DNA of 64,000 nucleotides, taken from positions 558,001-622,000 of the forward strand of contig OY829894.1 of NCBI GenBank assembly GCA_963691905.1, given 5' to 3'. The notes beneath the pieces were generated by a model. That model saw nothing but the letters and a program-made list of their open reading frames with translations. It had not been told where the DNA came from and searched no databases. Origin of the DNA: QGON01 sp963691905 (GTDB taxonomy: Bacteria > Pseudomonadota > Gammaproteobacteria > Chromatiales > Chromatiaceae). Every line of letters begins with the position of its first letter. Position 1 is the first letter of the stretch. This document shows positions 18,355 through 25,244 of this stretch, one piece after another. The position numbers and the translations under genes are program-made.

Positions 18355-18721
18355 AATAGAGTGCCTTCAGACTGTCTTTTCCAGAAAGGTCCTTCATCAA
18401 TGTGCTGACAGCCTTCATTGCCTGCTTACGAAGCGCTTTCTTGCCGTCCGGGGTCTTGATCTTTTTTCCATCCTGTTCCGAGAGCAACATAAGCAGTGTA
18501 TGGCGAATAGCCGGCCCATGAAGTTTCAGTTGTTCCAGAAACTCATCATCTTTAGTCATTAACTGGATATCGCAGCGGGCGTACTTACCTCCGCTGGCAA
18601 GGTTAACCACAAGAGAGGGTTTGATCTCGTAATAGCTGATTGTGGGGGATGCCTCATCTTCAGCCCAAGCCAAACTGGCAAACAACAACAGTGACGACAG
18701 CAGAACACTGATCTGGCGCAT
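18332..18721 (-). CDS. FliL-like periplasmic protein without flagellar context
   Basis: A 129-residue protein with a cleavable signal peptide (MRQISVLLSSLLLFASLAWA). The mature part carries the FliL family pattern YYEIKPSLVVNL, RCDIQLMTKDDEFLEQLKLHGPAIR, LLSEQDGKKIKTPDGKKALRK and an LYFTTFFVQ end. Canonical FliL is a membrane-anchored protein of the flagellar basal body that aids the stator. Here no flagellar gene is nearby and the anchor looks cleavable. It is the only clear minus-strand gene in the first 33 kb. Confidence 0.82.
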   Translation of the reverse strand: MRQISVLLSSLLLFASLAWAEDEASPTISYYEIKPSLVVNLASGGKYARCDIQLMTKDDEFLEQLKLHGPAIRHTLLMLLSEQDGKKIKTPDGKKALRKQAMKAVSTLMKDLSGKDSLKALYFTTFFVQ

Positions 18722-18846
18722 GGTAGTTACCTTTTCCTCTCTAGACAGTCCAAAAAACGGACGATTTAAACTGCATATTGTTTTCCCTTGATGATCTTTG
18801 CGGCATACTGCGGAAAAAGTTGAATGGAATTTGCCTGAAAAACATT

Positions 18847-19896
18847 ATGAGCCTTGGTCCTGTCATGCTCGATCTGAGTGGTGGGTCGCTATCTCAGGAA
18901 GATCGCGAACGTCTGCTGCATCCAGCTGCTGGAGGGGTAATTCTTTTCACCCGGAATTACGAAACTCCCGGGCAGTTGCTCGAACTGACATCTGAGATCC
19001 ATGCCTTGCGGGAGCCTCATCTGTTGATCTCCGTGGATCATGAGGGCGGGAGAGTACAACGCTTTCGTGACGGCTTCACCCACCTGCCACCGTTGGCCTG
19101 GTATGGTGAGCAATACGTACTCAACAGAAAGAGGGGGCTGAAGCTGGCGGGGCAGGGTGGTTGGCTGATGGCGGCTGAATTGCGCACTGCCGGTGTCGAT
19201 TTCAGCTTTGCGCCTGTGCTTGATCTGGGTTTGGGAATTAGTCAGGTGATCGGCGATCGGGCCTTTGCGCCGGAACCTGAGATTGTGGCACAACTTTCCC
19301 AGTCCTGGATTTACGGTGCACGTGAGGCAGGAATGGCCTCTGTGGGCAAGCATTTTCCCGGTCATGGTGGTGTGGAGGCTGACTCCCACCTGGCATTACC
19401 TATCGACAATCGTCGTTTGGAGGATATTCAAATGGGAGACCTTCGACCTTTTGAAAGGATGATTCACTTCGGCCTGGAAGCCATCATGCCGGCGCATGTC
19501 ATCTATGACCGGGTTGATAGTGAGTTGGCGGGTTTCTCCTCATTTTGGCTGCAGGATGTGTTGCGGAAAAGGCTCGCATTTCAGGGCGTTATTTTCAGCG
19601 ATGATTTGAGTATGGCGGCAGCGGAAAATGCGGGCAGTTATGCTGACAGGGCGCTTGCAGCGTTACAGGCTGGCTGCGACATGGTTTTGGTCTGCAACAA
19701 CCAGGATGCCGCTGCCGAAGTACTCGACTCCTTAAAGGAGTACAATGATCCGGCAGCTCATCTCAGGTTGATACGCATGCACGGCCGTGGCCATTTCAGT
19801 CGTCAGGAACTGCATATGGATCCACGCTGGATCAATGCGGTGGAGTCGTTGTCGGCAGTGGAGGCTGACACCACACTCAACCTGGATTTGGGGTGA
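18847..19896 (+). CDS. nagZ: Beta-N-acetylhexosaminidase NagZ
   Basis: A 349-residue family-3 glycosidase that removes N-acetylglucosamine from anhydromuropeptides in the cytoplasm, a peptidoglycan recycling step. Motifs are GPVMLDLSGG at the start, DHEGGRVQRFRDGFTHLP, the catalytic loop KHFPGHGG and the nucleophile region IFSDDLSMAAA. The ATG at 18847 (MSLGPVMLD) matches family N-termini; an in-frame start at 18778 adds 23 unlikely residues. It is followed by an HPRT gene 14 bp downstream. Confidence 0.96.
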   Translation: MSLGPVMLDLSGGSLSQEDRERLLHPAAGGVILFTRNYETPGQLLELTSEIHALREPHLLISVDHEGGRVQRFRDGFTHLPPLAWYGEQYVLNRKRGLKLAGQGGWLMAAELRTAGVDFSFAPVLDLGLGISQVIGDRAFAPEPEIVAQLSQSWIYGAREAGMASVGKHFPGHGGVEADSHLALPIDNRRLEDIQMGDLRPFERMIHFGLEAIMPAHVIYDRVDSELAGFSSFWLQDVLRKRLAFQGVIFSDDLSMAAAENAGSYADRALAALQAGCDMVLVCNNQDAAAEVLDSLKEYNDPAAHLRLIRMHGRGHFSRQELHMDPRWINAVESLSAVEADTTLNLDLG

Positions 19897-19910
19897 AACC
19901 GGAGAGAATA

Positions 19911-20459
19911 ATGGCAATTACCCAGAAACAGGCCGCTGAGGTCATGCAAACTGCTGATCTGCTACATTCCCAGGAGGTGGTAGAGCAGGCGCTCGACAGA
20001 ATGGCGGTTGAGATCACCGGCAAGCTGGCAGGCGAAGATCCGGTGGTGCTCTGTGTGCTGAACGGGGCGCTGATCCCGATGGGACACCTATTGACCCGTC
20101 TGACATTTCCGCTACGCCAGGATTATATCCATGCCACGCGATATGGGACAGAAACAACAGGAACCCAACTCGAATGGATTGGCCATCCCAGCACCTCCTT
20201 GAAAGGGGAAACCGTCCTGGTCATCGACGATATACTGGATGAGGGAATCACCTTGGCAGCAATTACGGATGCATGCCGGGAAGCGGGTGCGCGAAGTATT
20301 TATACCGCGGTCCTGGTGGAGAAAGTGCGGGTCAGGAATAGCACTATTCAGGCTGACTTCACTGGCCTGAAGGTCGAAGACCGTTACGTCTTTGGCTACG
20401 GGATGGACTATAAGGGTTATCTGCGCAATGTCGCGGGCATCTATGCGGTGGCAAAATAG
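19911..20459 (+). CDS. Hypoxanthine-guanine phosphoribosyltransferase
   Basis: A 182-residue type I phosphoribosyltransferase. The PRPP loop is VLVIDDILDEGITLA, and the N-terminal VLCVLNGALIPMGHL and C-terminal YVFGYGMDYKGYLRN segments fit purine PRTases. It converts hypoxanthine or guanine to IMP or GMP. The start is taken as ATG at 19911 after a GGAGAG ribosome binding site; a GTG at 19893 is in frame but overlaps nagZ. A methylthioinosine phosphorylase, which releases hypoxanthine, is encoded 1.7 kb downstream. Confidence 0.9.
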   Translation: MAITQKQAAEVMQTADLLHSQEVVEQALDRMAVEITGKLAGEDPVVLCVLNGALIPMGHLLTRLTFPLRQDYIHATRYGTETTGTQLEWIGHPSTSLKGETVLVIDDILDEGITLAAITDACREAGARSIYTAVLVEKVRVRNSTIQADFTGLKVEDRYVFGYGMDYKGYLRNVAGIYAVAK

Positions 20460-20620
20460 CTGATCGATCTGAACACTTCCAAATGAAGTGGGGGTTTTCC
20501 CTTGGCTCCCTGCCATTCAATGAGGGTTAACCCCGTAAAAAAATCAAAAAAATCCAATAAAATTAGTAGCCTATTGCCATTTCTCTGGAATTGGTCCAAG
20601 ATCCCTATATCAGGAACAAC

Positions 20621-20634
20621 CTGACCCAGATCAG
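20621..20634. promoter_or_regulatory. FNR/CRP-like palindrome upstream of the hemerythrin-like gene
   Basis: CTGACCCAGATCAG keeps most of the FNR consensus TTGAT-N4-ATCAA (the TGA and ATCA cores with four bases between). It lies about 110 bp before the hemerythrin-like start codon. Oxygen or NO control of a hemerythrin would be plausible. The match is imperfect and no clear -10/-35 was found with it. Confidence 0.25.
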
Positions 20635-20737
20635 GAATCCAGAGATTCATTTTGGCGGATGATGCCGCTGTTAAAGTTTGAGCGGAATACCTTTCCGGAG
20701 GTTCCGCGCCTGTCAGAAATTCAGGAGGTATGGAGAA

Positions 20738-21181
20738 GTGTCCATTAAAACCCTTAAAGCACGTCATGCAGAGCTGCATGAGATGATCAGTGACCTGCGG
20801 GCTATGATGACCAAGGATCAGTTGAAGATTCGTCCCAATGCAAAAACCGCATACCAGCTGATATGCGATCTATCAGCGAAAATGAAAGACCATATGGCAG
20901 ATCAGGATCAGGGAATCTACCCTGAGCTGCTGACCCATGAAGACCCCAAGCTGAAATCAATGGCATGGGGCTTCCTCAATGGTCAGAAACCCATGCGTAA
21001 GCAGTTCGACGATTACCATCAGAAATGGTTGAAGAATTGCGACTTCAACTTTACAGATGACTTTATTGCCGACACCTTCGAAATTTTCGATATGGTGGAT
21101 GAGCGTATTGAACGTGAGCAATCTGTTTTGTTACCCACGCTCGAATCCAACGGCATTTACGGTCAGGCTGCCGCGCAATAA
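20738..21181 (+). CDS. Hemerythrin-like HHE cation-binding protein
   Basis: A 147-residue four-helix protein with the hemerythrin pattern: KARHAELHEMI near the start, MKDHMADQDQGIYPELL in helix 2, FDDYHQKWL in helix 3 and ERIEREQSVLLP in helix 4. Some usual Fe ligands are changed (REQ and DQ where HxxxE is usual), so the metal site may be reduced. The GTG at 20738 follows a purine-rich site; an ATG at 20730 is out of frame. Possible roles are O2/NO sensing or iron repair. A strong terminator follows. Confidence 0.72.
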   Translation: MSIKTLKARHAELHEMISDLRAMMTKDQLKIRPNAKTAYQLICDLSAKMKDHMADQDQGIYPELLTHEDPKLKSMAWGFLNGQKPMRKQFDDYHQKWLKNCDFNFTDDFIADTFEIFDMVDERIEREQSVLLPTLESNGIYGQAAAQ

Positions 21182-21201
21182 CGCTTTAGCAATTGCCGAT
21201 T

Positions 21202-21226
21202 AAAAGGGGCTTCGGCCCCTTTTTTA
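21202..21226 (+). terminator. Rho-independent terminator after the hemerythrin-like gene
   Basis: AAAAGGGGC-TTCG-GCCCCTTTTTT: a GC stem with a UUCG tetraloop and a run of T, 20 bp after the stop codon. It separates the hemerythrin-like gene from the peroxiredoxin. Confidence 0.95.
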
Positions 21227-21450
21227 CTTTTTCCCTTCCCAAAAACCTGCCTGTGCGCTTTTTGCGCTACAGAGGCCAGACTTAAATAAAGCATTCCATG
21301 CCGATAGTTTTTATTAATCGCTGTCTTTAATTTATTCTTATTCTAATTCCTGACAAAAACACTTAAGATTTCATGCAACTTCAGGGACTGGCTCCACTGA
21401 ATCTTATTACAGGACATCTGTCCAGACATTCCATTCAAAGAGGTAAACAA

Positions 21451-22056
21451 ATGGGCGTACTTGTTGGCCGTGAGGCTCCAGATTTTACTGCACCTGCCGT
21501 GCTGGGTGATGGCACTATCGTAGATGCCTTCAACTTTAAAGAGACGACCGGTGGAAAATATGCCGTACTTTTTTTCTATCCCCTCGACTTTACTTTCGTC
21601 TGCCCCTCAGAACTGATTGCTTTCGACCATCGTCTGGAAGAGTTCAAAAAGCGTGGTGTAGAAGTCGTCGGTTGCTCAATCGATTCTCACTTTACACACA
21701 ACGCCTGGCGTAACACTGCTGTGAATGACGGCGGAATTGGTGCTGTAAAATACCCCCTGGTTGCTGATCTCGATCATGCTATCTGCAAGAGCTATGATGT
21801 CGAGACACCCAACGGCCGTGTTGCATTTCGCGGCTCATTCCTGATCGATAAAAATGGTGTGGTACGCCACCAAGTCGTCAATGACCTGCCCCTTGGCCGC
21901 AATATCGATGAGATGCTGCGCATGATCGATGCGCTGCAGTTCACCGAAGAGCATGGTGAGGTTTGCCCCGCGGGCTGGAAGGAGGGTGATGCAGGCATGA
22001 AGGGCACACCTGATGGTGTCGCAGAATACCTTGCCGGTCATGCAGAGGAGCTCTGA
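21451..22056 (+). CDS. Typical 2-Cys peroxiredoxin (AhpC/Prx1 type)
   Basis: A 201-residue thiol peroxidase. The peroxidatic cysteine is in FVCPSEL (Cys51) and the resolving cysteine in GEVCPAGW near residue 172, as in typical two-cysteine enzymes. It reduces H2O2 and organic peroxides in the cytoplasm. The ATG at 21451 (MGVLVGREAPDFTAP) follows a GAGGT ribosome binding site; an in-frame start at 21373 adds a non-conserved segment. It is flanked by terminators on both sides, so it is probably a single-gene unit. Confidence 0.95.
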   Translation: MGVLVGREAPDFTAPAVLGDGTIVDAFNFKETTGGKYAVLFFYPLDFTFVCPSELIAFDHRLEEFKKRGVEVVGCSIDSHFTHNAWRNTAVNDGGIGAVKYPLVADLDHAICKSYDVETPNGRVAFRGSFLIDKNGVVRHQVVNDLPLGRNIDEMLRMIDALQFTEEHGEVCPAGWKEGDAGMKGTPDGVAEYLAGHAEEL

Positions 22057-22087
22057 TCGCTCAGTAAGATAGTCTCGACCTGCACAG

Positions 22088-22120
22088 AAAAAGCCGACTG
22101 AAATTCAGTCGGCTTTTTTT
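22088..22120 (+). terminator. Rho-independent terminator after the peroxiredoxin
   Basis: The stem GCCGACTGAA/TTCAGTCGGC has a very short loop, with A-run and T-run flanks (AAAAA before, TTTTTTTT after). It ends the peroxiredoxin unit 31 bp after its stop. Confidence 0.95.
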
Positions 22121-22177
22121 TGTCCTGGAAATTAGGTTAGAATCGCTCTATAAGATATTGTTGCTAGGCAAATAATA

Positions 22178-22918
22178 ATGACGAAACTGGCCATCATTGG
22201 CGGAACGGGTCTGGATAAGATTCCTGACCTGAAAATCACTCACCGTGAAGTGGCGCATACTCCGTTTGGCGAGCCCTCGGCACTGCTGACACACGGCATC
22301 GTTGGTTCGACAGAGGTGGTTTTCCTGCCACGCCATGGTCCTTCTCACACAATTCCACCGCACCGGGTGAACTACCGGGCAAACCTCTGGGCGTTGAAGC
22401 ATATCGGAGTTGACGCAGTGATTGGTGTTGCGGCCGTTGGGGGTATTACCGGTGACATGGGGCCGGGACAGATCGTTGTTCCAGATCAGATTATCGACTA
22501 TACCTATGGGCGGGAGCATACGTTGTTTGAGTATGATCTCAACAAGGTCACGCATATTGATTTTACCAATCCCTACTGTGAATCCTTAAGGAAAGCTTTG
22601 ATTGAAGCTGGTAAGGACGTGTCAGCCCCACTGACGACCTTTGGCACCTATGGATCTACCCAGGGACCACGCCTGGAAACGGCGATGGAGATACATCGCA
22701 TGGAGCAGGATGGTTGTGACATCGTGGGCATGACCGGAATGCCGGAGACCTCGCTGGCCAGAGAACTGGATCTCTGTTACGCCAGTTGCGCAGTAGTGGC
22801 AAACTGGGCGGCTGGAAAAAGTGATGACCCAATTAGCATGGAAGCGATAGAAAAGAACCTGAAAACCGGCATGGCCGACATCAACAGATTGGTTACCAGG
22901 CTCCTTCAGCGCTTCTGA
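22178..22918 (+). CDS. S-methyl-5'-thioinosine / thioadenosine phosphorylase
   Basis: A 246-residue PNP/MTAP-family phosphorylase. Motifs are IGGTGLDKI at the phosphate site, LPRHGPSHTIPPHRVNYRAN, and TYGSTQGPRLETAMEI with GMTGMPETSLARE. The Pseudomonas-type subfamily prefers methylthioinosine, giving hypoxanthine and methylthioribose 1-phosphate. With HPRT encoded nearby, hypoxanthine could be salvaged to IMP. MTA versus MTI specificity cannot be settled from sequence alone. Confidence 0.88.
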   Translation: MTKLAIIGGTGLDKIPDLKITHREVAHTPFGEPSALLTHGIVGSTEVVFLPRHGPSHTIPPHRVNYRANLWALKHIGVDAVIGVAAVGGITGDMGPGQIVVPDQIIDYTYGREHTLFEYDLNKVTHIDFTNPYCESLRKALIEAGKDVSAPLTTFGTYGSTQGPRLETAMEIHRMEQDGCDIVGMTGMPETSLARELDLCYASCAVVANWAAGKSDDPISMEAIEKNLKTGMADINRLVTRLLQRF

Positions 22919-23002
22919 AGAGCCGTAAATCGAATCGCCAACTCGGATCCTGAGCCCAGTTCATACAGAGGCTCCATAGCTCGTCGACGACTCAGAGGCC
23001 CA

Positions 23003-23722
23003 ATGCAACTCATACATCAGCAGACCAACGGATTCTGGTTCAAGCCCCGCACAGAATGGATAGTGCTGATCTTCCTGTTTGTCATCCTGCTTTACAGCAA
23101 TGTTTCCCGAGCAGACCGTTTTGATTTGGGGTTGATCGCATTGCAGCGAGGAGACTTTGCCGAGGCATTCTGTATCTGGAATCCTCTGGCGGTGGAAGGC
23201 CACATGGATGCCGCATACAACCTTGGTTGGCTCTATGCCAATGGAAATGGACTGAGTGTCGATATCGACAAAGCCATAAGCTGGTGGAAAAGGGCCGCTG
23301 AAGGTGGACATCAAGATGCCCAGTTTGCCATAGGCCTCGCTTTTACCGCTGGTGAAGGGATAAAAAAGGACGAACGCGAGGCCCTCCACTGGTATTTGAT
23401 GGCGGCAAGAGGCGGGCATAAAGACGCCCGAGAGTATATTCGGAATCTGCTTCACGCCGGCCAATGGGGCGTGGAAGACGACTTGGAAAAAATAGTTTCA
23501 GAACCCTGGATTGGTGAAACTGCAACTGTGAAGGTTGAGCGGGCCAATTTACGATCAGGGCCGGGCACTGACTACGGTTTGGTTTCCACTGTGGAGAGTG
23601 GTGCTGTAATGATCACACTAGGCAGTAGCGGGGATTGGATCCAGGTTATCGTGCGGGAAACCCTGGCCAGAGGCTGGATAGCTGGATGGCTGGTCGAGAC
23701 AAAAACGGGTGATGATAAGTAG
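23003..23722 (+). CDS. Sel1-repeat protein with C-terminal SH3 domain
   Basis: A 239-residue exported protein. A hydrophobic segment (about residues 19-36) ends in SRAD and probably is a signal peptide. Two to three Sel1 repeats follow (AAYNLGWLYANGNGLSVDIDKAISWWKRAAEGG, a typical 36-residue unit split here at natural ends). The C-terminus is a bacterial SH3 domain (VERANLRSGPGTDYGLVSTVE to GWIAGWLVETK). Sel1 repeats bind proteins and SH3b domains often bind cell wall. The function is unknown; periplasmic. Confidence 0.8.
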   Translation: MQLIHQQTNGFWFKPRTEWIVLIFLFVILLYSNVSRADRFDLGLIALQRGDFAEAFCIWNPLAVEGHMDAAYNLGWLYANGNGLSVDIDKAISWWKRAAEGGHQDAQFAIGLAFTAGEGIKKDEREALHWYLMAARGGHKDAREYIRNLLHAGQWGVEDDLEKIVSEPWIGETATVKVERANLRSGPGTDYGLVSTVESGAVMITLGSSGDWIQVIVRETLARGWIAGWLVETKTGDDK

Positions 23723-23821
23723 GGATATAACCTGGAATTCTTATCAAAAGTAATTTTGCTAGTGCTATGCTAGGATATGCTGAATTGCCAAGGGCTTGTA
23801 TGATCTGGAGGGACTTCGAAG

Positions 23822-25003
23822 ATGGCGGAAAATGAGAAAGAGACAGACGTGACTGAACCTAAGTCCTCTGCTTCCAAAAAGGAAGCCACGAAGAAAAAAG
23901 CGGCAAAAAAGAAGGTAGCCAAGAAAGCAGCGAAGAAGAAGGTTGCAAAGAAAAAGTCCGCCAAAAAGTCGGTGCCAGCGAAGAAGGCAGTTCCCGCTGC
24001 AAAACCAGATACCAAACCCACAGAAGTCACTGCTGAACAACCTGTTATCGTCGAATCAACCCCTAAAGCAGAAACAGAAGCTACAGTCTCATCTGTTTCT
24101 GATTTGGCTTCAGCCGCTGCTGCTGTCCTTTCCACAGAAAACAAGGCGGTACAGAGTCACACTGAAGAACCGAATAAAACGCAAAAAGAGGAGATGGAAA
24201 TGACAACCACACCCAGCAGTTCGGGGGGATTCTGGCCAAAAATTATCTTCTGGTTACTGATCGTTATTATTGGTTTTGCCTATGTTCGCTCTCTGGCAAA
24301 ACATCCTGGTGATGAGGCTGCTGGATCCGATGGTCAGAGCCAAAACTCTTCCGAACAGGTTACAACGACTGAAACCACTCAACAGGCTGCAGGAATTCTA
24401 GGAACAGTTTCAGGCGGCCAGCCCGCTAGTGCAGCTGCTCAAACTGAGAGTGCCGAAGCTTCTGTCAAAGAAGACTCGGCAAATACGGCTGACAGCGAAG
24501 CTGCCGGAACTGAAGCGGCGGACGCGGCACCCAATGAGGCAACGGCATCGACTGCCACAGATGCAGCAGTGAGTGTGGAGCCCAGTGCAAATGTGGATAG
24601 CAAGGAAGCAGCCAGTGAAGTAACGGCCGCTCCAGAACCTGAAGCAGCAGAACCAGCGGCAGAAAGTGTTGCGGCAACAGCTGCGACTGAAGTGGCAGCG
24701 GACACAGATACTGCTTCGAAGATTAGCCCAGCTGACAGCGCCCCCAAGTCACCGGATGACGCTGCTGCGGCACCACCTCATGCTGCACCGAGAACTGTCA
24801 GGTCAGAATCTGTGACCCGCATCCTTAAGGAATTTGACGACCTGCGTCAGGCAGCAGAGGCCGAAATGAACGCCATGCGTAACCTGATTCAGGCTGAACG
24901 GGAGTTGCGGGATGCAATGGCGCCACCACCTGCGCAATATCGTCCAGGTTGGGGGCAGGGCTACTATCCTTATGGACGTCCATCACCTAATAGAAACCAA
25001 TAA
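23822..25003 (+). CDS. Membrane protein with histone-H1-like Lys/Ala tail
   Basis: A 393-residue protein with three parts. Residues 15-60 are a Lys/Ala-rich tail (KKKAAKKKVAKKAAKKK and similar), like AlgP and histone H1 tails. A single membrane span lies at about 137-156 (FWPKIIFWLLIVIIGFAYV). A long Ala/Glu/Ser/Thr-rich low-complexity part (160-325) leads to a predicted coiled coil (SVTRILKEFDDLRQ to AERELRDAM) and an aromatic end (GWGQGYYPYGR). No enzyme motif is seen. The basic tail would be cytoplasmic by the positive-inside rule and could touch DNA or other anions; this is inference. Confidence 0.7.
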   Translation: MAENEKETDVTEPKSSASKKEATKKKAAKKKVAKKAAKKKVAKKKSAKKSVPAKKAVPAAKPDTKPTEVTAEQPVIVESTPKAETEATVSSVSDLASAAAAVLSTENKAVQSHTEEPNKTQKEEMEMTTTPSSSGGFWPKIIFWLLIVIIGFAYVRSLAKHPGDEAAGSDGQSQNSSEQVTTTETTQQAAGILGTVSGGQPASAAAQTESAEASVKEDSANTADSEAAGTEAADAAPNEATASTATDAAVSVEPSANVDSKEAASEVTAAPEPEAAEPAAESVAATAATEVAADTDTASKISPADSAPKSPDDAAAAPPHAAPRTVRSESVTRILKEFDDLRQAAEAEMNAMRNLIQAERELRDAMAPPPAQYRPGWGQGYYPYGRPSPNRNQ

Positions 25004-25045
25004 CTGATCGTCTGAAAATCTGGTGCTTTAAATCCAAGTATGAGT

Positions 25046-25075
25046 AAAGGCGGCCGCTATTGCGTGGCCGCCTTT
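25046..25075 (+). terminator. Probable terminator hairpin
   Basis: A perfect 10-bp stem AAAGGCGGCC/GGCCGCCTTT with a 10-base loop, 42 bp after the Lys/Ala-rich protein gene. The T-run is only TTTCTCTGTT, so termination may be partial. Confidence 0.65.
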
Positions 25076-25244
25076 CTCTGTTAATGCAACTGACAAATTG
25101 CGTGAAAAATTATTGAAGGGCGTTGATTTTAAGTGATTAAATGAAGACCAACGACAAAATTGTTCAGGGATCCACCAGTTGCCTGGGCTGCAAAACAAGA
25201 TACGTTTATTAACGCTTAGCAAGACAAGTGTGATTCAACAATAA

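Noticed and set aside
21301..21340. ATAG-rich stretch before the peroxiredoxin as an OxyR site
   Set aside because: It matches only the first quarter of the OxyR consensus; spacing of the rest is wrong.
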